Program-made: the position numbers and the translations under genes
Assembly: GCA_965267185.1 (NCBI GenBank)
Contig: OZ253937.1
Span: forward strand, 496,001 to 560,000
Source of the DNA: G965267185 sp965267185
GTDB lineage: Bacteria > Pseudomonadota > Alphaproteobacteria > UBA6615
Length of the DNA: 64,000 nucleotides
Direction: 5' to 3'
Notes under the pieces: generated by a model
The model's database searches: none
What the model was told of the DNA's origin: nothing
Seen by the model: the letters and a program-made list of their open reading frames with translations, nothing else
Part shown: positions 40,691-48,411 of the stretch, piece after piece
Layout: every line of letters starts with the position of its first letter
How positions within the stretch are numbered: the first letter of the stretch is position 1

Positions 40691-42013
40691 CTACCGCTTG
40701 ATCCGCACCAGTTCCTCAAGCATCTGATCAGCCGTTGTGATGATCCGGCTGCTCGCGGAATAGGCGCGCTGGGTGATGATCATGTTGGTGAATTCCGCAC
40801 CAAGATCGACGGTCGACGATTCGAGCGCCGACGGCGCGACCGTCCCCGCGGCACCGGTGCCAGCGGGGTTAAGAAACAAGCTCCCCGCGGTCACCGTATG
40901 GGCCCAGGCGTTGCCGGAATGGGCATTCAGGGCCGACGGGTTAGCAAAGGTCGCAATCGGCAGCCGGTAGATGGTCCGCTGAACGCCATTGTCGAATAGT
41001 GCGGTCACCTGACCGTCCTCGGTCATGGCGATCGACTGGAACCGGCCGACGGTCACACCGTCCTGGTTAATGGCGACGATGGAGTAGCTCGAGGCGAACT
41101 GGGTGACGCCATTGGCCTGGCTGGCTGTGCCGAGGTTGAAACTGATGCTGCTGGCGGCTGCGGCGGTGGTCCAGTCGGCGGCCGGGACCGCCAGCGCGGA
41201 AGGGGTAAAACTGGCTGGGGTACCGTCACCGGCGAACACCACGGTGTCGATGGTTATCGGCAGGGAGGCCAAGGTTGCGCCCTGTAGCGAGGCCGCGCCG
41301 TTATCGGTTCGGGTCATGCCGGTCACGTCGAGACGCCAGGTTGCCGGGTTGGCGACGGTCTTCGTCCATTGCAGGGCGACGTTGTGGCCGACACCGAGCG
41401 AGTCGAAGATCTGCACGGTTGCCGTATTCGTGGCGGCGACAGCGGCAGTGGCCGGCAAGTTGAGGGCCAGAGAGACAGATGTCGTTGGCGTCACGGTGCC
41501 TGCTACCGCGTTAACTTGGATCGGTTGCAGGTTAGCTAGGCTGGTCGGGTCGGGAACGCTGGGGTCCGCGACACCGTTTTGATCGACGTCATAAGAGCCG
41601 TCGGGCAGCGTCGGCCAGCCTTGCAGGAAGTAGCCGCCGGTATTTACGAGGAAGCCGTTCTGGTCGACGTTGAACTGGCCGGCCCGCGTGTAGAGGTAGT
41701 TGCCATTGGCGGGCACCGAGTCTGTGTTGACGACGAAGAATCCGCGGCCCGACATCGCGATGTCGGTTGAACTCTGAGAGGCCTGCAGTAAGCCTTGACG
41801 CTCTGCTGCCTGGAACGAGTTTGAATTCAAACCGCCCGGCGAGTAGGCGTTTACGGTGTTTCCGGTACCGGTCACCAGCGTCGAAAACCGCGCCTCGGTG
41901 TTCTTGTACCCGACCGTGTTCAGGTTCGAGATATTATCGGAAATGATACCCATCGCCTGACTGTTGGCGTTGAGGCTCGAAATTCCGGAAAACATTGCGC
42001 CATAGATACTCAT
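40691..42013 (-). CDS. flgE: flagellar hook protein FlgE
   Basis: A 440-residue rod/hook-type protein. The N-terminal signature MSIYGAMFSGISSLNANSQAMGIISDNISNLNTVGYKNTEARF and the C-terminal LGAEFTNMIITQRAYSASSRIITTADQMLEELVRIKR (each given here in pieces) are complete; between them is a variable region with FlgE-type turns (FDSLGVGHNVALQWTK). It forms the hook after FlgD caps it. It ends the fliK-flgD-flgE operon. Confidence 0.93.
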   Translation of the reverse strand: MSIYGAMFSGISSLNANSQAMGIISDNISNLNTVGYKNTEARFSTLVTGTGNTVNAYSPGGLNSNSFQAAERQGLLQASQSSTDIAMSGRGFFVVNTDSVPANGNYLYTRAGQFNVDQNGFLVNTGGYFLQGWPTLPDGSYDVDQNGVADPSVPDPTSLANLQPIQVNAVAGTVTPTTSVSLALNLPATAAVAATNTATVQIFDSLGVGHNVALQWTKTVANPATWRLDVTGMTRTDNGAASLQGATLASLPITIDTVVFAGDGTPASFTPSALAVPAADWTTAAAASSISFNLGTASQANGVTQFASSYSIVAINQDGVTVGRFQSIAMTEDGQVTALFDNGVQRTIYRLPIATFANPSALNAHSGNAWAHTVTAGSLFLNPAGTGAAGTVAPSALESSTVDLGAEFTNMIITQRAYSASSRIITTADQMLEELVRIKR

Positions 42014-42049
42014 GTTACACTCCTGGTCAGGATTGTGGCTTGCGGCTCG

Positions 42050-42727
42050 CTAGGCGGCCGGGGGCGTCTCGGTGGGTTTGACGGTAAGGATTCTGCTAAG
42101 CGGGACCTCGACTGGGCCCACAGTCACGAATGTTTCTCCTTCGAGCTGCCATACGGCTTCAGCGACGCCTTCAAAGAATGCAGGGATGTTTTCGAACGGC
42201 ACGTCGTCGGCATCGACCGCCGAGACGACCACGGTGTAGGCTCCGTCGGGCTGCAACACGCCTTGGGTATCCTTACCGTCCCAGACAACATCGTGACGGC
42301 CGGCAGTTTCTTCGGCGTCGAGCGTGATAACGACCGTGCCGCTACTGTCGACGATCGCAATCGACGCGTTCACTGCGCCCTCGGGCATCAGGTATGAGAA
42401 TTCGGCGTTGCCATCTTCGAGCAACGTGACATCGGCTTGAACCTCGACCGTCTTGCCGAGGTAGTTGACCGCGTTGATTCCTTCAGCGGATTGCTGCAAT
42501 GCGATCAAATCCTCAATTTTGCTGCTCTGGGCGATCTGCTGCTCGAGCTGACTGAATTGCACCAACTGGTTGGTGAACTCGGTTGAGTCCGTCGGATTGA
42601 GCGGATCCTGGTGTTCCAGCTGCGTCGTCAACATCAACAGAAATGTGTCGAAGTTGTCGGTCAGCGATTGGGTCGCAATCGCTGAATCGCTGGGTGTGGT
42701 TGAGGGAAGGGGAGGTAGAATTTCCAT
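42050..42727 (-). CDS. flgD: hook-cap protein FlgD
   Basis: A 225-residue protein with the N-terminal FlgD motif (FDTFLLMLTTQLEHQDPLNPTDSTEFTNQLVQFSQLEQQI, seen in parts) and a C-terminal Ig-like domain (DVVWDGKDTQGVLQPDGAYTV). FlgD is the scaffold for FlgE polymerisation. It lies 12 bp after fliK and 36 bp before flgE, all on the minus strand. Confidence 0.9.
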   Translation of the reverse strand: MEILPPLPSTTPSDSAIATQSLTDNFDTFLLMLTTQLEHQDPLNPTDSTEFTNQLVQFSQLEQQIAQSSKIEDLIALQQSAEGINAVNYLGKTVEVQADVTLLEDGNAEFSYLMPEGAVNASIAIVDSSGTVVITLDAEETAGRHDVVWDGKDTQGVLQPDGAYTVVVSAVDADDVPFENIPAFFEGVAEAVWQLEGETFVTVGPVEVPLSRILTVKPTETPPAA

Positions 42728-42739
42728 CGGGGTTCGGTC

Positions 42740-44386
42740 CTAGATTTCGACGTCGAGCACGCCATCATGCTGGCGGCGGGTTGGCGTATCGCCGTCGGCA
42801 GATGACTCCGTCTCCAGCCCGTCGGCGTCTGTTCCATCGCCGTTTTCGGTCTGCCCGGAACCATCGGCAAGCTCAGCGTCCGGATTACCGGATTGGCCCT
42901 GCTTGAATGTGAGGCCGTCGGAATCGAGCTTCATGCCGGCTTCCTCGAAGGCCTTCTGAAGAACTCGGCCGTCGCGCTCGAGCATCTCCAAGGTCTCTCG
43001 ATTTTCCGCATAGACAACAGCCTGAACTGCTTTATCCGGAGACACCTCGAGAGCAACCTCCACCCGGCCGAGGGAGGCGGGCGAGAGTTTTACTTGGATC
43101 CGGTCGGCGCCTGAATTCACCATCTGTTGGATATGAACCTTGATCTGCTCGGCTGGCTGATACGCCAATTGTGCGGGCACGGGACGAGCGACAGTGTTGC
43201 GCGCTGCGTTCGAGGCAGCGGCTTGACGGTCTGCCGTGACCGTTGATTGTTCGGTTCCCGTGCTCGCGGCATCGCCGGCCACCAGCGTGAGCGGGGCCGT
43301 TGCGCCGGCTTGACCCGGCGTCGTGCCGGCAGCGGCTGCGTTAACCGGGGCTGCTGGCCGCGGCTGCGGCCCGAAAGGCGTTTCGGGAGCCGGTGGTGTG
43401 GTGCTCGCTGTAACCTCGACCGATGGTTTGTTCGTGTTGTTTTGCGATTGAGTGCTGGCAGCGCCGTTGCTGCTTTGAGCGATCGCTTCCTTGATCGCAT
43501 CGCGATGCGCCGACAGCCGGGTTTTCATGTGATGCAGCTCGGCTGCGCGCTTGGCCCCGGCGCGGACTTGCAGGGTGTGCTGCTCAGCCAACAGAGCAGG
43601 GTTCTCGGCGTTCTTGCCGGCCGACGTTTGTGCTTGCTGCTGTGTGTGCTGGTTATTCGTTTGCGGCTTATCGGTCGCTGCGGCGTCGGCTGTCGCTGCT
43701 GAATTCTGCGCCGCCGTATTCGCCTGCTGACCATTGGCGCCGGCCTGCGCCTTTTCAGACCCCGGCTTGGCGCCGGACTGGTTGTTCTGGTCCACTGCCT
43801 GCGTTGCCGCCGGGTTTTTCGCGTTGTGCGCTGCGGCTTGCGCTTCAGCGCCAGTTGCTGCCGCGCGCGCCTGACCAGCTGCCGAATTCTCAGCCTTCGA
43901 TTGCCGGTCGTTCGCGGCGGCTGCATTCGGGTTAACGATCGGGCCGGTCTTCTGAGCGTTTTCCGCCGTGGCATTGGCGGCCGCTTGTCCGGTCTCGGCA
44001 AACGCCGTTACGACATCGGGAGAGGCTTGTCCGTCGCCTTCTCGCGATTGATCGGCCGATTGGTCTCGGGCTTCGGCGGTGTCTCCGTCATCGGGGCGGT
44101 CGTCGTCATCGCGCGATGTTTCTCTGGTGTCGTCTGCTGGCTCTGCATCGTCGCGGTCTACGTCGTACCCGTCGTCGCGCGCATAGTCCTCGCGCATGTA
44201 GTCGTCGCGCTCGGTATCGCGCGCCAGATCCGTTTCGGGCTGGGACAGCATTTGTTCGGCAAACGCAGCCTTGTTCAAAACGTCGGCAAATAGATCGGAA
44301 AGGGGGACTTTGGAATTCGGGTTCCCTGCAGCGGCACTGCCATATGCTTCGGAATGGCCTACAGAGTTGGTAACGGTATCACTCAT
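42740..44386 (-). CDS. fliK: hook-length control protein FliK
   Basis: A 548-residue protein with a long, Gln/Asn/Ala-rich disordered N-terminal ruler and a conserved C-terminal domain: VNSGADRIQVKLSPASLGRVEVALEV, then ETLEMLERDGRVLQKAFEEAGMKLDSDGL. FliK measures hook length and switches FlhB export specificity. ATG 44386 has AGGAAG about 8 nt upstream; the ATG at 44392 is too close to it. A sigma-54-type promoter with FlbD-type sites precedes it. Confidence 0.9.
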   Translation of the reverse strand: MSDTVTNSVGHSEAYGSAAAGNPNSKVPLSDLFADVLNKAAFAEQMLSQPETDLARDTERDDYMREDYARDDGYDVDRDDAEPADDTRETSRDDDDRPDDGDTAEARDQSADQSREGDGQASPDVVTAFAETGQAAANATAENAQKTGPIVNPNAAAANDRQSKAENSAAGQARAAATGAEAQAAAHNAKNPAATQAVDQNNQSGAKPGSEKAQAGANGQQANTAAQNSAATADAAATDKPQTNNQHTQQQAQTSAGKNAENPALLAEQHTLQVRAGAKRAAELHHMKTRLSAHRDAIKEAIAQSSNGAASTQSQNNTNKPSVEVTASTTPPAPETPFGPQPRPAAPVNAAAAGTTPGQAGATAPLTLVAGDAASTGTEQSTVTADRQAAASNAARNTVARPVPAQLAYQPAEQIKVHIQQMVNSGADRIQVKLSPASLGRVEVALEVSPDKAVQAVVYAENRETLEMLERDGRVLQKAFEEAGMKLDSDGLTFKQGQSGNPDAELADGSGQTENGDGTDADGLETESSADGDTPTRRQHDGVLDVEI

Positions 44387-44443
44387 CGTCATCGCTTCCT
44401 GCGTGTTGATGCGGCTTGCCTGCCGCAGCAACTATGAGATTAG

Positions 44444-44458
44444 CAATTCGCGGGCCAA
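44444..44458 (-). promoter_or_regulatory. sigma-54 promoter of fliK-flgD-flgE
   Basis: On the minus strand TGGCCCGCGAATTGC has the GG-N10-GC spacing of sigma-54 promoters (consensus TGGCAC-N5-TTGC). The -12 GC is at 44444-44445, about 58 nt upstream of the fliK ATG. Two degenerate FlbD-type sites lie upstream at 44531-44568. Confidence 0.7.
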
Positions 44459-44530
44459 CTCCGTGTGTCCGCGTAACCCGTTAAAAATAAAAGATAAAAA
44501 AATCGGAGCCCGCTCTGGAGGCTGCAAACA

Positions 44531-44568
44531 CGGAAAATATTGCACTGTTGCGGCGGCACTTATTTCCA
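44531..44568. promoter_or_regulatory. two degenerate FlbD-type sites upstream of fliK
   Basis: CGGAAAATATTGCAC (44531-44545) and CGGCACTTATTTCCA (44554-44568) each match the 15-bp CGGCA-N5-TKCCG pattern in part. Their centres lie about 93 and 116 bp upstream of the -12 GC, the same geometry as at flgI and flagellin 1. Confidence 0.5.
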
Positions 44569-44610
44569 TGGCCGGGCAGCCCTTACCGGATGACCAGGGC
44601 GGCAGGACGC

Positions 44611-44640
44611 AAAACGCCGGCGCTTGAGGGGCGCCGGCGT
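44611..44640 (-). terminator. intrinsic terminator after flaF
   Basis: On the minus strand ACGCCGGCGC and GCGCCGGCGT form a 10-bp stem with a short loop, followed by TTTTG. It ends the flbT-flaF unit and lies before the fliK promoter. Confidence 0.75.
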
Positions 44641-44686
44641 ATGGTTGATTTGGTGCTTCAGTGGGGCTGCCAATAAGGCTCGGGCG

Positions 44687-45127
44687 CTAGGCGGTAACAC
44701 CGCCCGCAGACGGCTGGATGAGGGCGTCTACCTTGTCCTTGTCCGACGCACCGGCGGCCTCGCCATCGGCCAGCAGCCCGGCGGCGATGTTGCGATTAAT
44801 ATTTATCAACACGTCGAGTAAATCGGGTTTCGGGTCGTTGAGGATTTCAACGGTACGTTTGTCGACATAGTTGCACAGGGTTAGCATGTTGCTACGCAGA
44901 TCCTCGGGTAGGCCCGACTCGGGCTCGCTGACCTCCGATTGAAAGATCGTCCAAAGCCGCCAATTGAGACGCACCGTATCTACGAGAGTGGTTCGGTCGC
45001 TGGGGTTGTCTTTGGCAAGGGAAAGGCGCCGAGCCGCCTCCATCAGAGCGCGGCCTTCCGTTTCGCGCGGCGATCCTCCCCGCTGACCCGGCTGACGATA
45101 CCTCGTCGAGGCGTTTTCACTGGACAT
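44687..45127 (-). CDS. flaF: flagellin synthesis regulator FlaF
   Basis: A 146-residue cytoplasmic protein with the FlaF core: EGRALMEAARRLSLAKD, TTLVDTVRLNWRLWTIFQSEV, RSNMLTLCNYVDKRT and LLDVLININRNIAAGL. In Caulobacter FlaF activates flagellin synthesis and secretion and works with FlbT. It overlaps flbT by 11 bp. Confidence 0.9.
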   Translation of the reverse strand: MSSENASTRYRQPGQRGGSPRETEGRALMEAARRLSLAKDNPSDRTTLVDTVRLNWRLWTIFQSEVSEPESGLPEDLRSNMLTLCNYVDKRTVEILNDPKPDLLDVLININRNIAAGLLADGEAAGASDKDKVDALIQPSAGGVTA

Positions 45128-45506
45128 GCTGTAGGATCTCCGCTTCGTAATCGATCAACTTGCGGCATGCTTTGAGCGCGCCGTATAGATCACCGTCTTC
45201 GGCCAATTGCGTAATTTTCCCGGCGATAGGACCGGAGCTCGGTGCTGCTTCTTCAAATTCGCGAAGCAGCGATTCGAAGTCGTTTACGTGCTCGTCCCGG
45301 CGGTCACTGAACATATAGGCGCACTGGAGCGCCATATAGATTCGGCGTGCCGGAGTGGTCGCTTCGTCTATTGTAAGAATATCTTTCTGCCGCATGATGT
45401 GCGCTTGGTTTTCGAATACCAAGTTCACGTCCGGGCCATCGTTTTTGATGACCGCGCCGTTGACGATTAATTTCTCGCCGCGGGGGAGAGATAGCTTAAG
45501 TGGCAT
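45117..45506 (-). CDS. flbT: flagellin mRNA repressor FlbT
   Basis: A 129-residue protein: MPLKLSLPRGEKLIVNGAVIKN, then VLFENQAHIMRQKDIL-like sequence and ARRIYMALQCAYMF. These are FlbT motifs. In Caulobacter FlbT binds the 5' leader of flagellin mRNA and speeds its decay until assembly is complete. Here both flagellin genes have a shared leader stem-loop. The gene is the first of a two-gene unit with flaF. Confidence 0.9.
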   Translation of the reverse strand: MPLKLSLPRGEKLIVNGAVIKNDGPDVNLVFENQAHIMRQKDILTIDEATTPARRIYMALQCAYMFSDRRDEHVNDFESLLREFEEAAPSSGPIAGKITQLAEDGDLYGALKACRKLIDYEAEILQHVQ

Positions 45507-45671
45507 TGCCCGGACTCGGCAGTTCTTGCAGAGCGATCAGTCTCGCGCTGGCCGCTTAAGGAAGCGTAAAAAACCCCGGAATTGTAAGAAAATTGAAGAT
45601 ATTAACCCTAGTTGGCGTCTTCAAAGATCGGTGAAATACAGGGATACCCTGCCGCCGCCCAGGGGTTATGG

Positions 45672-45686
45672 TTTAGGAAATCTTAA
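45672..45686. promoter_or_regulatory. near-match CtrA box between flbT and neuB
   Basis: TTTA-N7-TTAA at 45672-45686 is one base from the CtrA consensus TTAA-N7-TTAA, within an imperfect palindrome GGTTTAG / CTTAACC. It lies in the divergent flbT-neuB gap. Weak support. Confidence 0.3.
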
Positions 45687-45764
45687 CCGCATCGCGGATA
45701 GGTTAGCGTCTGGTTAGCGCCCTTCGGCGTTGCCGCGGACAACGCACCTTTCTGCGGAGTGAAG

Positions 45765-46793
45765 ATGCGGTTTTTGAAAGACGATCGCCCCTATGTCATT
45801 GCTGAGATCGGGGCTAATCATAATGGCGATATGGAGCAGGCCCGGGCGCACGTTCGCGCGGCGAAGGCCGCCGGCGCCGATGCGGCTAAGTTTCAGTCTT
45901 GGGGCACCGGGCTATTCGCCCAATCGGTCTACGACGACAATGCCGAGCTGAAGGAAGCGGTGGCCGCCTACGCGGTGGCGGAAAGCGACATGGCGGCGCT
46001 CGCCAAGTACTGCGGCGAAACCGATATCGATTTCGCCTCGACGCCGTTTTCGCCATCAGAGATCGCCGCGCTCGATACGCTCGATCCGCCGTTCGTGAAA
46101 ATCGCCTCGATGGATCTGAACAACGACCGGATGCTGGTCGGCGCGGCGCAAACCGGGCGGCCGATCATACTGTCGACCGGTCTTAGCTCGCTCGCCGAGA
46201 TCGAGCATGCCCTGACCACGCTCGAAGGCGTCGGGCATACCGATACCGTGCTGCTCCATTGCATCGCGCTCTATCCGCCGCCGGGCGACGAGATCGTCAA
46301 TCTGCGAAACATCGAAATGCTGAAGGATACCTTCGGTTATCCGGTCGGCTATTCCGACCACACGACCGGCATCGAGATCACGTTGGCGGCGATCGCGCTG
46401 GGCGCTGCGGTTATCGAAAAACACTTCACGCTCGATAAAACGCTGCCGGGGTGGGACCACGCGGTATCCGCCAATCCAGCCGATATGGAAATAATCACCA
46501 CGGCGGCCCGGCGTATACCCGCGGCGCTGGGGGCGCGGCGGCGCACGGTGTCGGACGCCGAGCGCGAGGCCGCCGACATCATGCGGCGCAGTGTCGTGGC
46601 GGCGCGCGACATTCGCGCCGGTGAGATTCTCACCGAGGACCATCTCGAATTTCGCCGTCCCGGCACCGGTATCAGCCCCAACGATGCCGACCGGCTGCTG
46701 GGCCGCGCGGCGCGCCAGGATATTGCGGCCGATACGCTGCTGTCGGAAGACCATGTCGAGCGGCCGTCTTCGCGGGTCGAGCGCGCGGCATGA
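45765..46793 (+). CDS. NeuB-family sialic/nonulosonic acid synthase
   Basis: A 342-residue TIM-barrel protein that joins phosphoenolpyruvate to a hexose, giving a nonulosonic acid. Markers are IAEIGANHNGDMEQA, AKFQSWGTGLF, FASTPFSPSEI, STGLSSLAEIE, HCIALYPPPGDEI, GYSDHTTGIEI and VIEKHFTLDKTLPGWDH. A C-terminal SAF/antifreeze-like domain closes it (AARDIRAGEILTEDHL). The exact product (legionaminic, pseudaminic or sialic acid) cannot be told. ATG 45765 with GGAG 5 nt before it is preferred over GTG 45759. It overlaps the next gene by 4 bp. Confidence 0.85.
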   Translation: MRFLKDDRPYVIAEIGANHNGDMEQARAHVRAAKAAGADAAKFQSWGTGLFAQSVYDDNAELKEAVAAYAVAESDMAALAKYCGETDIDFASTPFSPSEIAALDTLDPPFVKIASMDLNNDRMLVGAAQTGRPIILSTGLSSLAEIEHALTTLEGVGHTDTVLLHCIALYPPPGDEIVNLRNIEMLKDTFGYPVGYSDHTTGIEITLAAIALGAAVIEKHFTLDKTLPGWDHAVSANPADMEIITTAARRIPAALGARRRTVSDAEREAADIMRRSVVAARDIRAGEILTEDHLEFRRPGTGISPNDADRLLGRAARQDIAADTLLSEDHVERPSSRVERAA

Positions 46794-47509
46794 TAACGAT
46801 CGTTCCTGCCCGTGGCGGATCGAAGGGTTTGCCCGGAAAGAACCTGCGGCCGCTGTGCGGTGTGCCGCTGATCGTCCACACGCTCCAGACCGCGCTCGCG
46901 TGTGAGGCCGTGGACCGGGTGATCGTGTCGACCGACGATGACGAGATTATTCGCGTCTGCCGCGGCGTCGAGGGCGTCGAGGTGCCGTTTCGGCGGCCCG
47001 CTCATTTGGCGACCGACGACGCAGAGGCCGCCGACGCCTATTTGCATGTGGTCGATTGTCTGGAGGTTAGCGAAGGCGTTGCGCCCAGCGAGATTTGTGT
47101 CCTCTTGCCGACTTCTCCGCTGCGGCTGCCGAGCGATATTAGCAACGCCATCGACCTCTACTGGCGCAAAGAAGCCCAAGCCGTCGTTTCGGTGACCGAA
47201 ACGAAACCGGCTTCTTGGCTGCAGCGGTTGGATGAGGAGGGCCGGTTTCAGGCTATCTTGCCCAACGAGCCGGTCAGTAACCGCCAAAATTATGCCCCGG
47301 TCTATATGCCCAACGGCTCGATCTATGTTTTCGACGTCGAGACGCTGCGGCACACCAAAGACTATTTTGTGCTCGAGACGTTCGGCTATGTGATGCCGCC
47401 GGAGCGCGCCGTCGATATCGACACCGAAACCGACTTTCTGACCGCTGAGGCCCTGATGAACGAGCGGTTGCGAGACCATGAAGATCGCGGTTTGCGCCAC
47501 GCTGTATGA
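46790..47509 (+). CDS. CMP-nonulosonate cytidylyltransferase (NeuA-like)
   Basis: A 239-residue enzyme that makes the CMP-activated sugar. The nucleotide motif is IVPARGGSKGLPGKNLRPL at the start, then LLPTSPLRLP. It overlaps the NeuB gene by 4 bp and the next gene by 32 bp, so all three are one unit. The upstream genes of the pathway (aminotransferase, dehydratase) are not in this window. Confidence 0.85.
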   Translation: MITIVPARGGSKGLPGKNLRPLCGVPLIVHTLQTALACEAVDRVIVSTDDDEIIRVCRGVEGVEVPFRRPAHLATDDAEAADAYLHVVDCLEVSEGVAPSEICVLLPTSPLRLPSDISNAIDLYWRKEAQAVVSVTETKPASWLQRLDEEGRFQAILPNEPVSNRQNYAPVYMPNGSIYVFDVETLRHTKDYFVLETFGYVMPPERAVDIDTETDFLTAEALMNERLRDHEDRGLRHAV

Positions 47510-48389
47510 GGCGGGTCGGCCGTTTTTGGCCGATTTCCTAGCTGGTCTGCGTGCTGCCGCGGCCGGCCGCGATGTCGTATTTGTCGCTGCGGTCGATGGC
47601 TTGGCAGAGCCGCAGGAGGCGCTCGCGCCGTTGGCAGGACACGTCGAAACCGTTTCTGTCGAAGTGCCGGAGGGCCACACCTACGCCGGGGTTCGCCGCG
47701 CCATGCTGGCGGCGGGGCAGCGGAGCGGAGCCGATGTTCTTGTTTTCATCGACATGGACGATGTGCTCGCACCGGATGGATTGGACCGGCACCTCGACGC
47801 TCTCCTCGATGCGGATTTTTCCTATGGAGATATGGAACTGATCGACGCCGATGGAACTAGTTTGGAGCGCCGGTTTTTCGATCATGCCGCCGTTCCCGGT
47901 GAGGTCGAAGATATCGCCGCAATTCGCGACCGCAATTTCCTAGGCTTCTCCAACACCGCTGTCCGCACCACCCGTATTGCGCCGGTTGCCTTGATCGTTC
48001 CCGACGGCATCGTGGCGGCGGATTGGTGGTTCTTCACCATGCTCTTGCTCGGCGGATTGCGCGGTAAAAAAACGGCAGCGCCTGTGGCCTCTTACCGCAT
48101 TCACGGCGCTAACGCGCTGGGCGCGGGCGCACCGCAGACAGTGGCAGACGCCATCAATCAAGCGGAAGCGATGTTGCGTCACTATCGCGCTTTTTCGGCA
48201 CTTCCCGCGTTGGCCCAGCGGGCTGTTGAGACGGAAGAGATTTTGGCCAAGTTGCGTTGCGTCCCTGGCGAGGAGCCAACGGCCAATCTAGGCGCGCCTC
48301 TCGAAAGCGCGGGCGCTTGGTTCGAGAGCATCGGCCGGATCGCTAAAACCTTAGCTGCGCCGGCTCTCGATGCGGCGGCCGCGCAGTAG
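47478..48389 (+). CDS. family 2-like glycosyltransferase
   Basis: A 303-residue cytoplasmic protein with a GT-A-type layout: MKIAVCATLYEAGRPFLADFLAGL, DVLVFIDMDDVLAPDG (the DxD-like metal site) and a later PDGIVAADWWF region. It may transfer a sugar or hold a nucleotide-sugar. It follows the NeuA-type gene with 32 bp overlap and precedes maf, so a flagellin glycan role is plausible. Confidence 0.65.
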   Translation: MKIAVCATLYEAGRPFLADFLAGLRAAAAGRDVVFVAAVDGLAEPQEALAPLAGHVETVSVEVPEGHTYAGVRRAMLAAGQRSGADVLVFIDMDDVLAPDGLDRHLDALLDADFSYGDMELIDADGTSLERRFFDHAAVPGEVEDIAAIRDRNFLGFSNTAVRTTRIAPVALIVPDGIVAADWWFFTMLLLGGLRGKKTAAPVASYRIHGANALGAGAPQTVADAINQAEAMLRHYRAFSALPALAQRAVETEEILAKLRCVPGEEPTANLGAPLESAGAWFESIGRIAKTLAAPALDAAAAQ

Positions 48390-48411
48390 ATTGCAACCAA
48401 GGTACCGACAC

